From Hyphodiscus hymeniophilus (taxonomy: Eukaryota; Ascomycota; Leotiomycetes; Helotiales; Hyphodiscaceae): DNA of 64,000 nt. The stretch covers positions 1,674,001 through 1,738,000 of the forward strand of contig VNKQ01000002.1 of the NCBI GenBank assembly GCA_016508695.1, written 5' to 3'. This document shows positions 63,837 to 64,000 of the stretch, piece after piece (the stretch's first letter is position 1; each line of letters starts with the position of its first letter). A program made the position numbers and the translations under genes. Under the pieces are notes generated by a model that was not told the origin of the DNA, searched no databases, and saw only the letters and a program-made list of their open reading frames with translations.

Positions 63837-64000
63837 TATCGCGTAAATAATCGGTCTAATCTTTAAGAAAAAAAGGTTATAAAAAAAACTATTCGAATAA
63901 GTATATATTAAGTATTATCTAATCTAAAAAAAGAAGAAAAAGAAGTAAGTCTTTTCTTAAGTATTAAATTACTTTCGTAAAGCTTAGCAAAATAAGTACT
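63837..64000 (-). repeat. Copia LTR (5' LTR of copy E), partial
   Basis: It starts TATCGCGTAAATAATCGG and matches the other reverse LTRs up to the window end. About 100 bp should lie outside. Confidence 0.88.

Larger units (their letters stand above)
29895..64000. other. AT-rich, RIP-mutated transposon block (isochore), running off the window
   Basis: From 29895 onward the sequence is dominated by TA, AA and TT, and CA and TG dinucleotides become rare. This is the expected outcome of RIP, which converts CpA to TpA on both strands of repeats in ascomycetes. No long open frame survives on either strand. Every identifiable unit is a transposable element: copia and gypsy LTR retrotransposons, hAT-type DNA elements, and a solo LTR. 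The exception in composition is 44221-44414, which keeps many CA/TG and GC bases. Confidence 0.93.
49034..64000 (-). mobile_element. Ty1/copia copy E, minus strand, essentially complete, split by a hAT insertion, running off the window
   Basis: Reverse-orientation 3' LTR at 49034-49298 and 5' LTR starting at 63837 and continuing past the window end. Between them the minus strand carries the RT box in RIP-altered form (about 52479-52505), the integrase region (about 54.4-54.55 kb) and the gag side (61.8-63.8 kb). A hAT element (55035-61800) with an 8-bp duplication interrupts it. Without that insertion the element would be roughly 8.3 kb, so this is the best template for the family consensus. 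Confidence 0.88.

Noticed and set aside
29895..64000. CRISPR-like or centromeric satellite array
   Set aside because: Repeats are LTRs and transposon ends at dispersed positions, not regularly spaced; only a small 94-bp x3 array is truly tandem. A centromere cannot be judged from sequence alone.

Overview
This window comes from the nuclear genome of a filamentous ascomycete (Pezizomycotina). The evidence is short spliceosomal introns of about 44-267 nt with CTRAC/CTAAY branch sites, conserved single-copy fungal genes, and a long AT-rich block with the signature of RIP (repeat-induced point mutation). The protein sequences look like Leotiomycetes (Helotiales), but that placement is inference.

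Layout. (1) Positions 1-7222 have ordinary base composition and no gene I can support. (2) Positions 7223-29894 are a normal gene block: a peroxisomal-type Lon protease (minus), a MATE-family transporter (minus), a DUF202 membrane protein (plus, divergent from MATE), an uncertain unrecognised exon near 15.7 kb (minus), MLH1 (plus), the proteasome subunit RPN1 (minus, convergent with MLH1), the ribosome-assembly kinase RIO2 (plus, divergent from RPN1), and a two-RRM RNA-binding protein (minus) with probable 5'UTR introns. These are housekeeping genes of DNA repair, protein turnover, ribosome assembly, transport and RNA binding. They do not form an operon-like or biosynthetic cluster. (3) At 29894/29895 the composition changes abruptly at the first base of an LTR. 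From there to 64000 everything is AT-rich, has very few CA/TG dinucleotides, and consists of decayed transposable elements.

The repeat block can be taken apart. One Ty1/copia family with 266-bp LTRs occurs in at least five copies or fragments on both strands. A Ty3/gypsy element lies on the minus strand. A hAT-type DNA transposon family appears as one copy with both ends and a perfect 8-bp target duplication, one interrupted copy, and one 447-bp non-autonomous derivative. A 194-bp solo LTR with a 5-bp target duplication interrupts the gypsy reverse transcriptase and is barely mutated. On the right the insertions are nested five or six deep.

Two conserved genes, Lon and RIO2, each need one single-base correction at a short G/C run to restore the family reading frame. 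This points to consensus errors or real lesions. RPN1 carries a GC-AG intron. I found no clearly new biological system. The most informative parts are the nested transposon record, the nearly unmutated solo LTR, and the two apparent frameshifts.
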